Of a DNA stretch of 64,000 bases, positions 50,733 to 63,149 are shown one piece after another. This DNA comes from Antennarius striatus (lineage: Eukaryota; Chordata; Actinopteri; Lophiiformes; Antennariidae). Position 1 is the stretch's first letter. Each line of letters begins with the position of its first letter. The stretch spans positions 1,735,501 to 1,799,500 of the forward strand of contig NC_090794.1 in the NCBI RefSeq assembly GCF_040054535.1. The letters are read 5' to 3'. The position numbers and the translations under genes are program-made. The notes under the pieces are model-generated. The model saw nothing but the letters and a program-made list of their open reading frames with translations, ran no database searches and had not been told where the DNA came from.

Positions 50733-50858
50733 CCGTTTCTTCCACTGTCGTGGGATACAGAGAGAACATGCAAAGTCCACCCAGAGTGGGACTCAAACCT
50801 GGAACCGCCTTTCTGTGCCTATACAGCGCTACCCACTACACCACTGTACCACCCGTTT
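50733..50858 (-). mobile_element. tRNA-derived SINE head upstream of W6
   Basis: Unit 2 copy of the element at 41790-41915. One change in the B box (GGTTTGAGTCC) makes it match the W1 version. Confidence 0.65.
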
Positions 50859-50979
50859 GTGAAATTCCTCTTTATAATTGTCATGTTACATGAATTTAAC
50901 TTGGGGGTTTTTCTTCCAGGAACATTTGTAAAGAGACAAATAATAGAGGAACGCCATTATTTAACATTTATATGATAGA

Positions 50980-51811
50980 GAGAAAACCTTCACACAGGTT
51001 TGAAGGGTTCCTTCTCCACAGATGTTCAATAGGATATTGATCAGTGCTCACTTGTGATTGTCCAATTTTTGGCTGTCAGCCATTATTGGGTATTTTTAGC
51101 TGTGTTTTAGGTCATTATTCTGTTGGAAAACCCATGAACTGCAACTGACACTGGGCAGCACATTCTGCTTCAGAATTCCTTGATAGTCTTGATATTTCAT
51201 TATATCCTGTACAGATTTAAGACACCTGTGCCTGATACAGCAAATCAGTCCCAGAACATCACAAAGCCTCCTTCATGTTTCATAGTCACGACAATGTTCT
51301 TGAACACAGAGCTGATGCACCCTGACCTTGGAGTACACCTTGAACTTCTTTGGCAGTTGTTCCGGACTCTTTGGTTTCCGTTCATACTATCGGTCTGTTC
51401 AACCATTCTTAATTTTCCTCATGGAATGTTGGCTGCACTCACATGGAACTCAATCTTCTGAATATGTTGTACTGTACTCATGAGAACGTCAAACTGCTTG
51501 GAGATAGTCTTATAGTCTTTGCCTTTAATGTGTTTGTCTGTAATCTCTTGAGGTGACTTGTCCCTACTTGTTACCCTTTAAATGATCAGTTTGAAGACAG
51601 CTGTGATGCAAAACAGAGGATCCGTCTTAGTTTCCTTGTGGTCACATTGTCTTCAGTCATTTCTTTGGATACCATCGTTTTTGTTCAAGCCTGTTTCATG
51701 AGTTTATCTCAGTCTGTTGAACCACAATTACAAATCAGTGTCTGATTTTCATTGGTTAAATTTCATGCCATTTTAATTTGTGGTTACCTTTTGTCAGTTT
51801 AGAGTTGTTTT
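50980..51811 (-). mobile_element. Tc1-like relic R7
   Basis: Unit 2 copy of R5. About 32 bases are missing near 51297 relative to unit 1; unit 3 shares this deletion. Confidence 0.65.
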
Positions 51812-51935
51812 GGTGACGACTGTATTTATTAACAGAGGGTTCCATGTTTGCCTCCCCTCGGGACATGAGCTCATGAACACTGTCCTAATAAACAGAACTA
51901 AGGTAAAGAGGGAACTTACAGCATTATTATGTTCA

Positions 51936-53201
51936 TTGTTTATTTGCTTTCTACAGTCATGATATAAGGTTGCTGATGATTTCATGTGAGAAAAGAAACC
52001 ATAAAGCATCTAACAGTCATTTTCCAGAGACGTTAATCATAAATTGTTGGTGAATAAAGCCGCACGTTGTGCTGTTACAAGGGCTACCTCAAATTCATTG
52101 TGTTTCTTCTGTTCTAGAAAAGTATAAAAGAAAATATAAGACTTTGACTGTCTCTGTTCGCAGACTCAGTTGTAGAGTCACTTTTCGTTGAATGGACATC
52201 CAAAGCGAACTTTGTAGTCATGGCAAGCTCCATCTTTCTGGTCTTCATTGCGGCAAACAAATCCTTGCGTTGGATTGTATCTGAAAATCATTCAATGATT
52301 AAGGATTTAAGCAGGAAGGGAATATTTTGGTTTATAAACTACCAAAGCCATATATCCTTGCTTACATAGCCAACACATTAGAAATATGATTTTCAATGCA
52401 ATGGTACCGTTAGGAGGATAACTGTATTGGTGTGTTCTCACTTCATTGCAACTTACATATAGATGGTCTCTCCTGTGCTGATTGCTGGGGTCATTGTGTC
52501 AATGGTAACAGCTTCGATGTACAATGGAGTTTTACAGATTTCATCTTGAAATTCCTTCCTGATCAATCAAAGTCTCTCAGTCTCCAGTTCCACTGGGGTT
52601 GTCCCTGTCGAACCACCTGGTCCAGCAAACTTCAGTGAACAACAAAAGGCATACCAAAAGATTGGTGAGAAAAACGTGAAAGCCTAATTTTTGGTTTAGC
52701 GCTGCCTTTAGCAAATAAACAGAACACTAGTTCAGTGCTGTGATACAGTACCTCCACCACCAGATAATGGGGGATGGCAGCTGAAACGGACTTAATAGTC
52801 ATTACAGGTTTTTCCCTTGGGCTGTTGGGAGTTTAAGCAAATGAATCCAGTTGTGGTGTCACTTCTGAAAAAGATACAGAATCAAAATATTTCATGATCT
52901 TTCAGCCATAGTCAATAGGAGATTGCTGGTAGTCAACTTTGGTAATCTATACATTTATATTCCACTCCATTAAAATGATCAAATCATTTTTATTTGTGAA
53001 GTTCTTACTTGTGAATCACATCCCCCGTTGCACCTGCAGCCACCCCAGTGAGGGTCCTGGCCTCAATTTGCACTGGTTTGGGGCAGATCTTCCCTTTGTT
53101 CTCAGCAGGAAGATTGAGGAGGGTCTTCCAGTCTCCACTACCAGAGGGGTCATCTCTGTCAAACCAGTCTGTCCAGCATTCTGTATAAACAGAATTTGAG
53201 A
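51936..53201 (-). pseudogene. W7: dead, 5'-truncated type B WxxW copy (unit 2)
   Basis: Exons 53180-53009, 52864-52752, 52629-52457, 52280-52178. It carries the same nonsense changes as W5 (TAA at 52794-52792; TGA for Trp at 52579-52577), the same two-base loss, and the same missing signal-peptide exons. In addition the first Cys of the C-terminal motif becomes Phe (GTTGAATGG on the plus strand near 52188). It is a passenger of the segmental duplication. Confidence 0.88.
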
Positions 53202-53250
53202 TGTGATCATCTTGGCATTTGAAACTGCACAACTGAGACTTGGTCTGGAT

Positions 53251-54195
53251 CACATGTGTCAAAGTCAAGGCCTGGGGACCAAATGTGGCCCGCCACATCA
53301 TTTTATGTGGCCTGCCAGAGCATAAAAGGTTTGGGGGAAAAATGGCTCAAAATACAGTATGCTTTGACCAAAAACTACGATGGTTTTCTCTAATGAAGCT
53401 GAGCACAAAATCACACAGGAGCCGTCTGACTGATGAACACCTTCACTCTATCTTGAGGGTTTCCTCAGCTCAGAGCCTGACCCGAACATTGATGAACTTG
53501 AACAAAAGATGAGACACCATCAAATATCAGGCTCAGCCTCAGACAAGTGTGCATCGCAGAGCAGGAACGTACTTTCAGTTTAAAATTGAGTCAAATTTTT
53601 AAATTTGTTTCTACAAGATGTGATGTCTTTTTGAAGGAAGCATTGTTTTGTCTGTGTGCCATAGATTTTTGTATTTATATTTCAGTTGAATGGACTCAGG
53701 GAAAATTGCAGATAAGAGCCATGAGAAGGATACAACTGATTTGACGTTTTGTTTTTTTACTATTTGAAAGCAGTGATTGGTAGGATTGTATAGAGCAGCA
53801 CAATTTTTAAAAGTTTTTTAATTTTTTTACACGATAATGCATTATTATTGTTTATGCACAATATTATTGTTGTGCATGCAATCATGCATCCACGATAGTT
53901 TCTTTTCAGTTTATAATGCATGCAATTTCATTCATGCACTTATCTTGATATTAAGGAACATATTTTTTTTGAAGGACATTAAGCTTTTTTGCCTTTTGAA
54001 AATGTTTTCCCTGGAAGTTACTGTCAGAGCCATAACAAAAGATTGCTTTTTTAATTTCATCATTACACTGTGTTAGCGCTTGGTTCAATAGGCTATGCTC
54101 ATTTTAATATATTTTAATAAACATTGAACCAGTCCGGCATTCGGCTTATAGCAAATATGTTTTTTTGCCCTCCGTGTATTTGACTTTGACACCCC
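53251..54195 (+). mobile_element. internally deleted hAT element, unit 2
   Basis: Unit 2 copy of 44340-45284, with the same internal deletion and the same SRLTDEHLHSILRVSSAQSL segment. Confidence 0.72.
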
Positions 54196-54309
54196 TTTTT
54201 TTAAAAATCAGACAGATCACAAGTGTGAAGAAGAAGAATTACACTTTAGTAATCCCGAAACGGGAAATTCTCTTTACACTCTCCAGCTAGACATACATAA
54301 ACACATATA

Positions 54310-55920
54310 CAGTGCCTTGCGAAAGTATTGGCTCCCCAAGAACTTCTTGACACTTTGCCACATTTCAGGCTTAAAACTTAAAGATAACAAACTGAAAATA
54401 TTTTTTAAGAAGCGACAACATGTGAGACACAATCGTGAAGTGGAACCAAATTTATTCAACATTTTATATTGTGTTCACAAATAAAAAACTGAAAAGTAGG
54501 ACGTGCAAAAGTACTGGCCCCCTGTTCTCTCAGCTCAGCTAACTGACTCCAGAAGTTCCCTGATGACTTCTGAATGATCCAATGTTGACCTAAATGACCA
54601 ACAATGACAAACAGAGTTCACCTATGTGTCATTTGGTCTCAGTTTAAATGCACCTGCTCTGTGAAGGTCTCAGAGGTCTGTGAAAAGAATACTGGAGAAC
54701 AAGCAGCATCATGAAAACCAAAAAACACACCAGGCAGGTCCAGGATAAAGTTGTGGAAAAGTTCAAAGCAGGAATGGGATACAAGAACATTTCACAATAT
54801 TTAAAAGTCTCCCGGAGCACTGTACCAGCAATAATATCAAAATGGAGAGAGCATAAAACCACTGCAAACCTACCAATACCTGACCGTCCCTAAGCAGGGA
54901 AGCAACCAAGAGGCCCATTATCACGCTGGATGACCTGCAGACATACACAGCTGAGGCGGGACAATCTGTCCATAAGACAACTACAGTATTTGTCGTACTC
55001 TGCATAAATCTGGCCTTTATGGAAGAGTGGAAAGAAGAAAGTCTTTTCTGACAGAAAAACAAAAAGATGCCCGTTTGGAGTTTTCAAGAAGCCACATGGT
55101 AGACACATGACATGCGGAACTAGGTGCTCTGGTCAGATGAGACCAAAATTGAACTTTTTGGGCTGAATGCGTACGTTACGTTTTGCGCAAGAGTAACACT
55201 GCACATCACTGTGAAAACAGCATCCCCACTGTCAAAAATGGTGGTGGCAGCATCATGCTCTGTGGTTCCTTTTCTTCAGCTGGGACTGGGAAGATTTTTA
55301 GAGTTGATGGGAAGATGGATGGAGCAAAATACAAGGCAATTCTAGCAGAAAATTTGTTGGAGTCTGTAAAAGACCTGAGGATGGGGTTGGGGGTTCACCT
55401 TCCAACAGGACAACAATTCTAAGCATAAACCAAAATCTACAATGGAATGGTTTAAAACTGACCATGTAAAGGTGTTAGAATGGCCAAGCCAAAGTCCAGA
55501 CCTCAATCCAATGGAGCAACTGTGGAAAGATCTGAAAATTGCTGTGCACAAACGATCTCCATCAAACCTTGAGGAACTTGAGCTGTTTAGTAAGGAGGAA
55601 TGGGCAAATATTTCTGTCTCAAGATGTGCAAAACTTATAGAGACATACCCAAAAAGACTTGCGACTGTGATCGCAGCAAAAGGAAGTTGTACAAAGTATT
55701 GACTCAAAGGGGGCCAATACTTTTACACGTCCTACTTTTCAATTTTTTTTTGTAAATACAACATAAAATTTTGAATAAATTTGGTTCCACTTCACGATTA
55801 GATCTCACATGATGTTGATTCTTAAAAAATATTTTCAATTTGTTATCTTTCAGTTTGAAGCCTGAAATGTGGCAAAATGTCAAAAAGTTCTTGATGGGCC
55901 AATACTTGTGCAAGGCACTG
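54310..55920 (+). mobile_element. full-length, dead Tc1-like transposon, unit 2
   Basis: Length, ends, TA flanks and transposase breaks are the same as in the unit 1 copy; only a few base differences. It was duplicated in place, not independently inserted. Confidence 0.9.
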
Positions 55921-56004
55921 TATGTGCAGGCCCCTGAACAAACACAACACACTAGGGACCTGTAGGCATGCAGTTAGTATGTAAACATAGGGGGAGGCAG
56001 AGTA

Positions 56005-56226
56005 AAGGATCGCATGAGGGATCGTGCCCCAAATGAGCAGCTTGCGGGGGGGACGGCGCCTTGGTCGAGGCCGCCTCGGCAGTTGCTGGGAGGTGAGCTG
56101 ACACCTCCCATCGTCAGCTCACACTCCAAAGGATGTCTTGGTGGTAGTGGGAATCGAGCCGCCGATGGCTGGGTGATGTCTGGTCTTCAAGACATCTGCT
56201 CTACCGCTGAGCCACTGCCGCTCCAA
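56005..56226 (-). mobile_element. tRNA-derived SINE, unit 3
   Basis: Same element and position as in units 1 and 2, with a few additional substitutions in the body. Confidence 0.65.
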
Positions 56227-56359
56227 AAACCTGGTTAGAGATGCCATGAGGTAGGTGGCAATGCCTTAACCATTTGTGTGTTGGAGGCCACAGGGGCCTA
56301 TTCCATCCTTGTCAAGGGGAGTGCTAACCTTCTCTCCTTTCATATAACACAAGACAATT

Positions 56360-56948
56360 GCAATGCAAATCAGAAGACATCGCAATTGTCTCAGTTTCCC
56401 TGTGGTCACATTGTTTTCAACCGTTTCTTTGGGTACCGTTGTTTTTGTTCAGACCTGTTTAATCAGTTTATTTCTTTCTGTTGAACCACTATTAAAAATC
56501 AGTCTATTAACCAAAATATGTCACATGTATAGGACTTGACAGCACACCTTCACACAGGTTTGAAGGGTTTCTTCTACACAGATGTTCAATATCTTTTGGA
56601 TCAGGACTCATAGAAGTTCATTTCAGAATAGTCCAATGTTTAGCTCTGAGTCATTCAAGGTTATTTTTAGCTGTGTTTGTATCGTAATCCTGTTGGAAAA
56701 CCCATGACCTGCAGCTTACAATGGGCAGCACATTCCGCTCCAGAATTCCTTGATGGTATTGATATTTTATTGTACCCTGTACAGATTTAAGACACCATTT
56801 AAGTCACATTGTCTTCAATCGTTTCTTGGGTTACGTTCCTTTTTGACAAGGCCTGTTTGACCAGTTTATTTCATTCTGTTGAACCACAATTGAAAATCAG
56901 TGTCTGATTAAATACCATTACATTTGTGGTTACCTTTGTGAGATTCAA
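56360..56948 (-). mobile_element. Tc1-like relic R8
   Basis: Unit 3 copy of R4/R6. It shares the small deletion near the TGTCTGATTAAATACC word with R6. Confidence 0.6.
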
Positions 56949-57091
56949 GTTATTTCAGTGACCATGGTGTTTTTCTTTCATTCACAGAGGGCTTCATGTT
57001 TGCCCTCCCCTCTAGACATGAGCTCATGAACACAGTCCTAATAAACAGAACTAAGATAAAGAGACAACTTAATGACAAAGCAGCTTTATAG

Positions 57092-59455
57092 CATTTTTTT
57101 GTTTATTGTTGATTGGTTTTCTACAGTCATGACAAGGTTGCTAATGATTTCATGCGAAAAAAAGGAATAAAGCATCTAACGATCATTTTTCAGAGCCATT
57201 AACAGTAACTTTACTAATGGGTGAATGACGTCACATGTGGTCTTACACCGGCTGCCATGGATGTTTTTACTGGCAGAATGCATCATGTTTCATACATTGC
57301 AGGAAAATGTAAAAGAAAATTCAAGCAAAGGGAAATCAAAATAAATTTTACTTTAACAGTTGTCTTCCCTGGTTCTCAGCTGTAGAGTCATTCTTCTTTG
57401 CATGGACATTTGAAGCGAACTTTGTAGTCAAGGCAAGCTCCATCTTGTTGGTCTTCATTACGGCAAGCAAATCCTCGATTTGGATTGTATCTGAAAACCA
57501 GTTAATAATTCAAGACTGAAGCAAGAAGGTAATATTATAATGATAAGATTTTTCAAGGAATAAACTACCAACGGCATATATCCTTGGTTACGTAGCTAGC
57601 ACAACAGAAATATGACTTTTAATGTAATAGTACTGTTGAGAGGGTAGATCTCTTTGTGTATTCTCGCTTCAAGGCAACTTACACATGGAAGGTCTCCCCT
57701 GTGTTGGCGGCTGCGGTCATCGTTTTGACGGTAACAGCTTCAATTTGCAGTGGGTTTTCACAGATTTCGTCCTTGTTTTCCCTCCTGAGGTCACTCAAAG
57801 TCTCCCAGTCTCCAGTTCCAGCGGGGTCATCCCTGTCGTACCAATTGGTCCAGCACTCTTTATCAAGGGATGAAAGACACACCGAGTGATTGTTGAGAAA
57901 CAGAGTGAAAGCCTCATGTTTGGTTTAGTGCTGTGTATTGGCATTTCACCATGACACATGTACAATGCTGTGATATAGTACCTTTGGCACAATAGGGGGG
58001 CTCGCACATGAAGCGAACTTTATAGTCATTACACATTTTGCCAATGGGCTGCTGGCAGTTTAAGCAGATGAATCCCTTAATGGTGTCACTTCTGAAAAAG
58101 AGACATGGATTTGGTCAAAGTTTATGATCTTGTAGTCATAGTTTATTGGAAATATAGTTTATGGTGGTGGTCAAATTTGGTCGGTGGTCAACATACATCA
58201 TCATTGTTTTTCATCGAACGAAAATTTTTCATTTTTGAAGGTCTTACCTATGAATCACATCCCCTGTTTTTGCTGGAGTCATCCCACATTTAGTTTCAGC
58301 CTCAATTTGCTTTGGATTAGGGCAGATCTTGCCTGGGTTCTCAGAACGAAGATTTCTGAGGTCTTCCCAGTCTCCAGTATCAGGGGGGTCATCTCTGTCA
58401 AACCAGTCTGTCCAGCATTCTTTATAAACACAAGTTGAAATTGCACAATTGTGAATTCTTCTAGATGAGTTTTAAATGACAGAACATCCAAACTCAAATC
58501 AAATTCACAATGAAATGTGGATGTGGGTGAGGGCTTTTCTGAACAAAGTTGGAAGAAAAGCAAAACAGAAGGGTTTCAGACTTTTCCAACGAGACACTTT
58601 TAACCTCTAGCAGTTTAGAAGAAGGCTGCAAGGCTACATTAAGTTAGAAACTTGACCTTCAACATCATAATCACAAGGTGAGAAGATGATGACTCAGTTT
58701 GTAATGTTTTTGGACCAACATCACATCAACTTCATTTAACCCAAATGTTCTCTTCCTTTTCCGCAATGACAGTCACATTTCTTTTAAATTTTATCTGAAC
58801 ACACTGACTGCTTACCATGTGGTTCTGATGTGTCATTGTGGTGCTCCTGGTGGCTTTCTGAAAGAGTAATGAAAGCAATCATAACTGAGTTATTAAAGTT
58901 ATACTTATGTTCATACTGCCTGCAAGTATTGAGATGCACCTACCAATGAACAATCCTGCAACAATGGCAATGCTTAACTGCAAGAAAAGGCGAAAATAAA
59001 ACAATTTACAATCACAAAATATAATATATTACATACAAATATCTGACACCTATGTAGACAATGTCAAAAATGTTTTTCTTTAAAAATATGTAATTAATTA
59101 CCAGTTTGAACATGTTTGCTAAAGTGGGACCTTTGAATCTGTGGAGAAATGATGACATTTTTATGAAAACAATTAACTGTGTGTAGTACAGAAATATATT
59201 CAAAAACAAATAGAATAATAACATTGCCAAAAATAATTAGAAATGGCATTCTTTGAGTTTCATCCTCTTCATAGTGAAATTATCTGGATTTAAATGCTGT
59301 TTTCAATTAAAACAACATATTCTTTCATAAAAGACAGTTTAAAAGCTGTTTGAACTTCAAAATAGGATCATTTTTATCCTGAAATAAGTAAAGAGGCTCA
59401 CCCAAAGGACGTCCTGGTTTGAACAGTGTGGTTCTGTGATCGTCGGCGTCCGTAG
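57092..59455 (-). CDS. W8: secreted protein with two WxxW domains (type A, unit 3)
   Basis: Coding exons in reading order: 59113-59102, 58977-58944, 58857-58816, 58419-58248, 58091-57982, 57857-57683, 57490-57388 (648 bases, 215 residues). It is open with canonical splice sites. It matches W6 at most domain-1 variants, but has N where W6 has K, and reads LNCQQPIGKMC where W4 and W6 read LNSQQPNGKMC. That C/I version is the one found in the distant copy W1. Domain 2 has VKTMTAAANTG against VKTMTASTNTG in W6. The extra Cys may alter disulphide pairing. Secreted; function not known. Confidence 0.85.
57102..57107 (-). terminator. polyadenylation signal of W8
   Basis: AATAAA on the minus strand about 280 bases past the stop codon. 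Confidence 0.6.
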
Positions 59456-59475
59456 TGAGTCTCTCCTGTCCTTTT

Positions 59476-59485
59476 CCTTATATAC
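59476..59485 (-). promoter_or_regulatory. TATA box of W8
   Basis: GTATATAAGG on the minus strand, identical to W4 and W6. Confidence 0.65.
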
Positions 59486-59639
59486 GGCTGTTCACATTGC
59501 TGCTATCAACACCTCCTACTGTACTGCCAGCTCCCACTACCTTTTGGTCATTGATAAGACGGCATCTCTGACAATGAATCATAACCTTGAGCAAATTAGA
59601 GTCTCAGTTTGTGAAGTTACACAAATACACTTTCAATAC

Positions 59640-59765
59640 CCGTTTCTTCCACTGTCGTGGGATACAGAGAGAACATGCAAAGTCCACCCAGAGTGGGACT
59701 CGAACCTGGAACCGCCTTTCTGTGCCTATACAGCGCTACCCACTACACCACTGTACCACCCGTTT
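59640..59765 (-). mobile_element. tRNA-derived SINE head upstream of W8
   Basis: Unit 3 copy of 41790-41915 with the B box GGTTCGAGTCC intact. Confidence 0.65.
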
Positions 59766-59889
59766 GTGAAATTCCTCTTTATAATTGTCATGTTACATGA
59801 ATTTAACTTGGGGGGTTTTTTTCCAGGAACATTTGTAAAGAGACAAATAATAGAGGAACGCCATTATTTAACATTTATATGATAGAGAG

Positions 59890-60719
59890 AAAACCTTCAC
59901 ACAGGTTTGAGGGTTCCTTCTCCACAGATGTTCAATAGGATTTTGATCAGTGCTCACTTGTGATTGTCCAATTTTTGGCTGTCAGCCATTATTGGGTATT
60001 TTTAGCTGTGTTTTAGGTCATTATTCTGTTGGAAAACCCATGAACTGCAACTGACACTGGGCAGCACATTCTGCTTCAGAATTCCTTGATAGTCTTGATA
60101 TTTCATTATATCCTGTACAGTTTTAAGACACCTGTGCCTGATACAGCAAATCAGTCCCAGAACATCACAAAGCCTCCTTCATGTTTCATAGTCACGACAA
60201 TGTTCTTGAACACAGAGCTGATGCACCCTGACCTTGGAGTACACCTTGAACTTCTTTGGCAGTTGTTCCGGACTCTTTGGTTTCCGTTCATACTACCGGT
60301 CTGTTCAGCCATTCTTAATTTTCCTCATGGAATGTTGGCTACACTCACATGGAACTCAATCTTCTGAATATGTTGTGTACTGTACTCATGAGAACTTCAA
60401 ACTGCTTGGAGATAGTCTTATAGTCTTTGCCTTTAACGTGTTTGTCTGTAATCTCTTGAAGTGACTTGTCCCTACTTGTTACCCTTTAAATGATCAGTTT
60501 GAAGACAGCTGTGATGCAAAACAGAGGATCCGTCTTAGTTTCCTTGTGGTCACATTGTCTTCAGTCATTTCTTTGGATACCATCGTTTTTGTTCAAGCCT
60601 GTTTCATGAGTTTATCTCAGTCTGTTGAACCACAATTACAAATCAGTGTCTGATTTTCATGGGTTAAATTTCATGCCATTTTAATTTGTGGTTACCTTTT
60701 GTCAGTTTAGAGTTGTTTT
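59890..60719 (-). mobile_element. Tc1-like relic R9
   Basis: Unit 3 copy of R5/R7, sharing the 32-base deletion with R7. Confidence 0.65.
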
Positions 60720-60843
60720 GGTGACGATTGTATTTATTAACAGAGGGTTCCATGTTTGCCTCCCCTCGGGACATGAGCTCATGAACACTGTCCTAATAAA
60801 CAGAACTAAGGTAAAGAGGGAACTTACAGCATTATTATGTTCA

Positions 60844-62041
60844 TGGTTTATTTGCTTTCTACAGTCATGATATAAGGTTGCTGATGATTTCATGTGAGAA
60901 AAGAAACCATAAAGCATCTAACAGTCATTTTCCAGAGACGTTAATCATAAATTGTTGGTGAATAAAGCCGCACGTTGTGCTGTTACAAGGGCTACCACAA
61001 ATTCATTGTGTTTCTTCTGTTCTAGAAAAGTATAAAAGAAAATATAAGACTTTGACTGTCTCTGTTCGCAGACTCAGTTGTAGAGTCATTTTTCGTTGCA
61101 TGGACATCCAAAGCGAACTTTGTAGTCATGGCAAGCTCCATCTTTCTGGTCTTCATTGCGGCAAACAAATCCTTGCGTTGGATTGTATCTGAAAATCATT
61201 CAATGATTAAGGATTTAAGCAGGAAGGGAATATTTTGGTTTATAAACTACCAAAGCCATATATCCTTGCTTACATAGCCAACACATTAGAAATATGATTT
61301 TCAATGCAATGGTACCGTTAGGAGGATAACTGTATTGGTGTGTTCTCACTTCATTGCAACTTACATATAGATGGTCTCTCCTGTGCTGATTGCTGGGGTC
61401 ATTGTGTCAATGGTAACAGCTTCGATGTACAATGGAGTTTTACAGATTTCATCTTGAAATTCCTTCCTGATCAATCAAAGTCTCTCAGGCATACCAAAAG
61501 ATTGGTGAGAAAAACGTGAAAGCCTAATTTTTGGTTTAGCGCTGCCTTTAGCAAATAAACAGAACACTAGTTCAGTGCTGTGATACAGTACCTCCACCAC
61601 CACATAATGGGGGATGGCAGCTGAAACGGACTTAATAGTCATTACAGGTTTTTCCCTTGGGCTGTTGGGAGTTTAAGCAAATGAATCCAGTTGTGGTGTC
61701 ACTTCTGAAAAAGATACAGAATCAAAATATTTCATGATCTTTCAGCCATAGTCAATAGGAGATTGCTGGTAGTCAACTTTGGTAATCTATACATTTATAT
61801 TCCACTCCATTAAAATGATCAAATCATTTTTATTTGTGAAGTTCTTACTTGTGAATCACATTCCCCGTTGCACCTGCAGCCACCCCAGTGAGGGTCCTGG
61901 CCTCAATTTGCACTGGTTTGGGGCAGATCTTCCCTTTGTTCTCAGCAGGAAGATTGAGGAGGGTCTTCCAGTCTCCACTACCAGAGGGGTCATCTCTGTC
62001 AAACCAGTCTGTCCAGCATTCTGTATAAACAGAATTTGAGA
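60844..62041 (-). pseudogene. W9: dead, 5'-truncated type B WxxW copy (unit 3)
   Basis: Exons 62020-61849, 61704-61592, 61488-61365 and 61188-61086. It shares the two nonsense changes and the missing signal-peptide exons of W5 and W7. A further 68-base deletion at 61488/61489 removes the start of domain 2, including its acceptor and the C-W-T-x-W motif. It is the most degraded of the three unit copies. Confidence 0.88.
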
Positions 62042-62090
62042 TGTGATCATCTTGGCATTTGAAACTGCACAACTGAGACTTGGTCTGGAT

Positions 62091-63034
62091 CACATGTGTC
62101 AAAGTCAAGGCCTGGGGACCAAATGTGGCCCGCCACATCATTTTATGTGGCCTGCCAGAGCATAAAAGGTTTGGGGGGAAAATGGCTCAAAATACAGTAT
62201 GCTTTGACCAAAAACTACGATGGTTTTCTCTAATGAAGCTGAGCACAAAATCACACAGGAGCCGTCTGACTGATGAACACCTTCACTCTATCTTGAGGGT
62301 TTCCTCAGCTCAGAGCCTGACCCGAACATTGATGAACTTGAACAAAAGATGAGACACCATCAACTATCAGGCTCAGCCTCAGACAAGTGTGCATCGCAGA
62401 GCAGGAACGTACTTTCAGTTTAAAATTGAGTCAAATTTTTAAATTTGTTTCTACAAGATGTGATGTCTTTTTGAAGGAAGCATTGTTTTGTCTGTGTGCC
62501 ATAGATTTTTGTATTTATATTTCAGTTGAATGGACTCAGGGAAAATTGCAGATAAGAGCCATGAGAAGGATACAACTGATTTGACGTTTTGTTTTTTTAC
62601 TATTTGAAAGCAGTGATTGGTAGGATTGTATAGAGCAGCACAATTTTTAAAAGTTTTTTAATTTTTTTACACGATAATGCATTATTATTGTTTATGCACA
62701 ATATTATTGTTGTGCATGCAATCATGCATCCACGATAGTTTCTTTTCAGTTTATAATGCATGCAATTTCATTCATGCACTTATCTTGATATTAAGGAACA
62801 TATTTTTTTTGAAGGACATTAAGCTTTTTTGCCTTTTGAAAATGTTTTCCCTGGAAGTTACTGTCAGAGCCATAACAAAAGATTGCTTTTTTAATTTCAT
62901 CATTACACTGTGTTAGCGCTTGGTTCAATAGGCTATGCTCATTTTAATATATTTTAATAAACATTGAACCAGTCCGGCATTCGGCTTATAGCAAATATGT
63001 TTTTTTGCCCTCCGTGTATTTGACTTTGACACCC
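62091..63034 (+). mobile_element. internally deleted hAT element, unit 3
   Basis: Unit 3 copy of 44340-45284 with the same termini and internal deletion. Confidence 0.72.
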
Positions 63035-63149
63035 CTTTTTTAAAAAATCAGACAGATCACAAGTGTGAAGAAGAAGAATAACACTTTAGTAATCCCGAAA
63101 CGGGAAATTCTCTTTACACTCTCCAGCTAGACATACATAAACACATATA

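Larger units (their letters stand above)
47010..55920. repeat. segmental duplication unit 2 (8.91 kb)
   Basis: Same order and orientation as unit 1: SINE, relic R6, W6, SINE, relic R7, W7, hAT, Tc1. The A-gene half recurs 8907 bases further on in unit 3. Differences from unit 1 are scattered single bases and a few small indels. Confidence 0.93.
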
